Source of the DNA: a virus | DNA: 39,095 nt | Virus record (IMG/VR): IMGVR_UViG_3300046691_000215 | Span: 1-39,095 of that record | Reading direction: 5' to 3' (one strand) | In this document: positions 38,998-39,095 of the stretch, piece after piece | Position numbering within the stretch: the first letter of the stretch is position 1 | Layout: each line of letters opens with the position of its first letter | Made by a program: the position numbers and the translations under genes | Notes under the pieces: model-generated | What the model saw: only the letters and a program-made list of their open reading frames with translations | What the model was told of the DNA's origin: nothing | Database searches by the model: none

Positions 38998-39095
38998 GCG
39001 GCTATCTCTGAAAGTGAGTCTTAAATAAGTAATAGCCCAGCACCATCTATATCACCAACCCCACTTCAACGAATCACGCCAGCCGGCGAGGATCC

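Larger units (their letters stand above)
2321..39095. mobile_element. Lambdoid siphovirus prophage (right end outside window)
   Basis: A continuous set of phage modules is present: immunity, replication, late control, lysis, packaging, head, tail, spike and endolysin. All structural genes are intact and many overlap by ATGA or TAATG, so the element may be functional. The left limit is placed by inference at the TGGTACAA direct repeat between a host antiporter gene and the first accessory genes. It could lie instead nearer 1.4-1.8 kb, before the small P-loop-like gene. No duplicated att core can be recognised inside the window, and the right junction must lie beyond the end. Confidence 0.9.

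Overview
The window is a near-complete temperate siphovirus prophage in a Pseudomonas chromosome, probably of the fluorescens/putida type. This rests on the high-GC host-like coding, the DUF1654-type gene, the Pseudomonas-style LexA boxes and the D3/HK97-like morphogenesis order. The left 1.35 kb is host DNA: the 5' part of a CPA1-family Na+/H+ antiporter gene on the minus strand. A small P-loop-like gene, an AT-rich HEPN-type accessory gene and a LexA-controlled coiled-coil gene lie at the left border. The right end of the prophage is not in the window.

The phage is organised like lambda. The immunity region (32.5-34.3 kb) has a Cro/YdaS-like gene (minus) facing a CI/S24 repressor (plus). 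Two clusters of the palindrome TTAGC-N5-GCTAA act as candidate OR and OL. From pR, leftward on the minus strand, runs the early operon: two tiny ORFs, a Rha/KilAC antirepressor-like protein, a DnaT/O-like replication protein with candidate origin repeats, replication protein P, small genes, a VRR-NUC nuclease, a complete tyrosine recombinase in the middle of the lytic operon, a zinc-finger protein and a Q-like late regulator. A candidate pR' promoter and two tandem terminators lie between the Q-like gene and the late genes. The late operon follows, still on the minus strand: holin, nested Rz/Rz1 spanins, HNH endonuclease, candidate cos, P27-type small terminase, large terminase, HK97 portal, ClpP-like protease, HK97-fold capsid, connectors, tail tube, G/GT frameshift chaperones with the lambda slippery heptamer, tape measure, DUF1833 protein, NlpC/P60 protein, tip protein J, a tail spike with an SGNH hydrolase domain, and a GH19 endolysin.

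Rightward from pL (plus strand, 34.3-38.0 kb) a nut-like leader precedes a LuxR-type HTH protein, a TerB-like protein, small membrane proteins and several short phage genes. Three related hairpin repeats are interspersed. Three unrecognised minus-strand genes close the window.

The least ordinary part is 4.0-6.9 kb. Two paralogous plus-strand cargo genes of unknown function (possibly SGNH/GSCFA-like) are separated by a decayed second copy of part of the endolysin gene. This is the footprint of a tandem duplication of a lysin-plus-cargo unit between the tail spike and the lysis gene. Together with the hydrolase domain in the spike, it suggests surface-glycan modification or superinfection immunity carried by the lysogen. 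Two LexA boxes, at opposite ends of the prophage, connect accessory genes to the SOS response.
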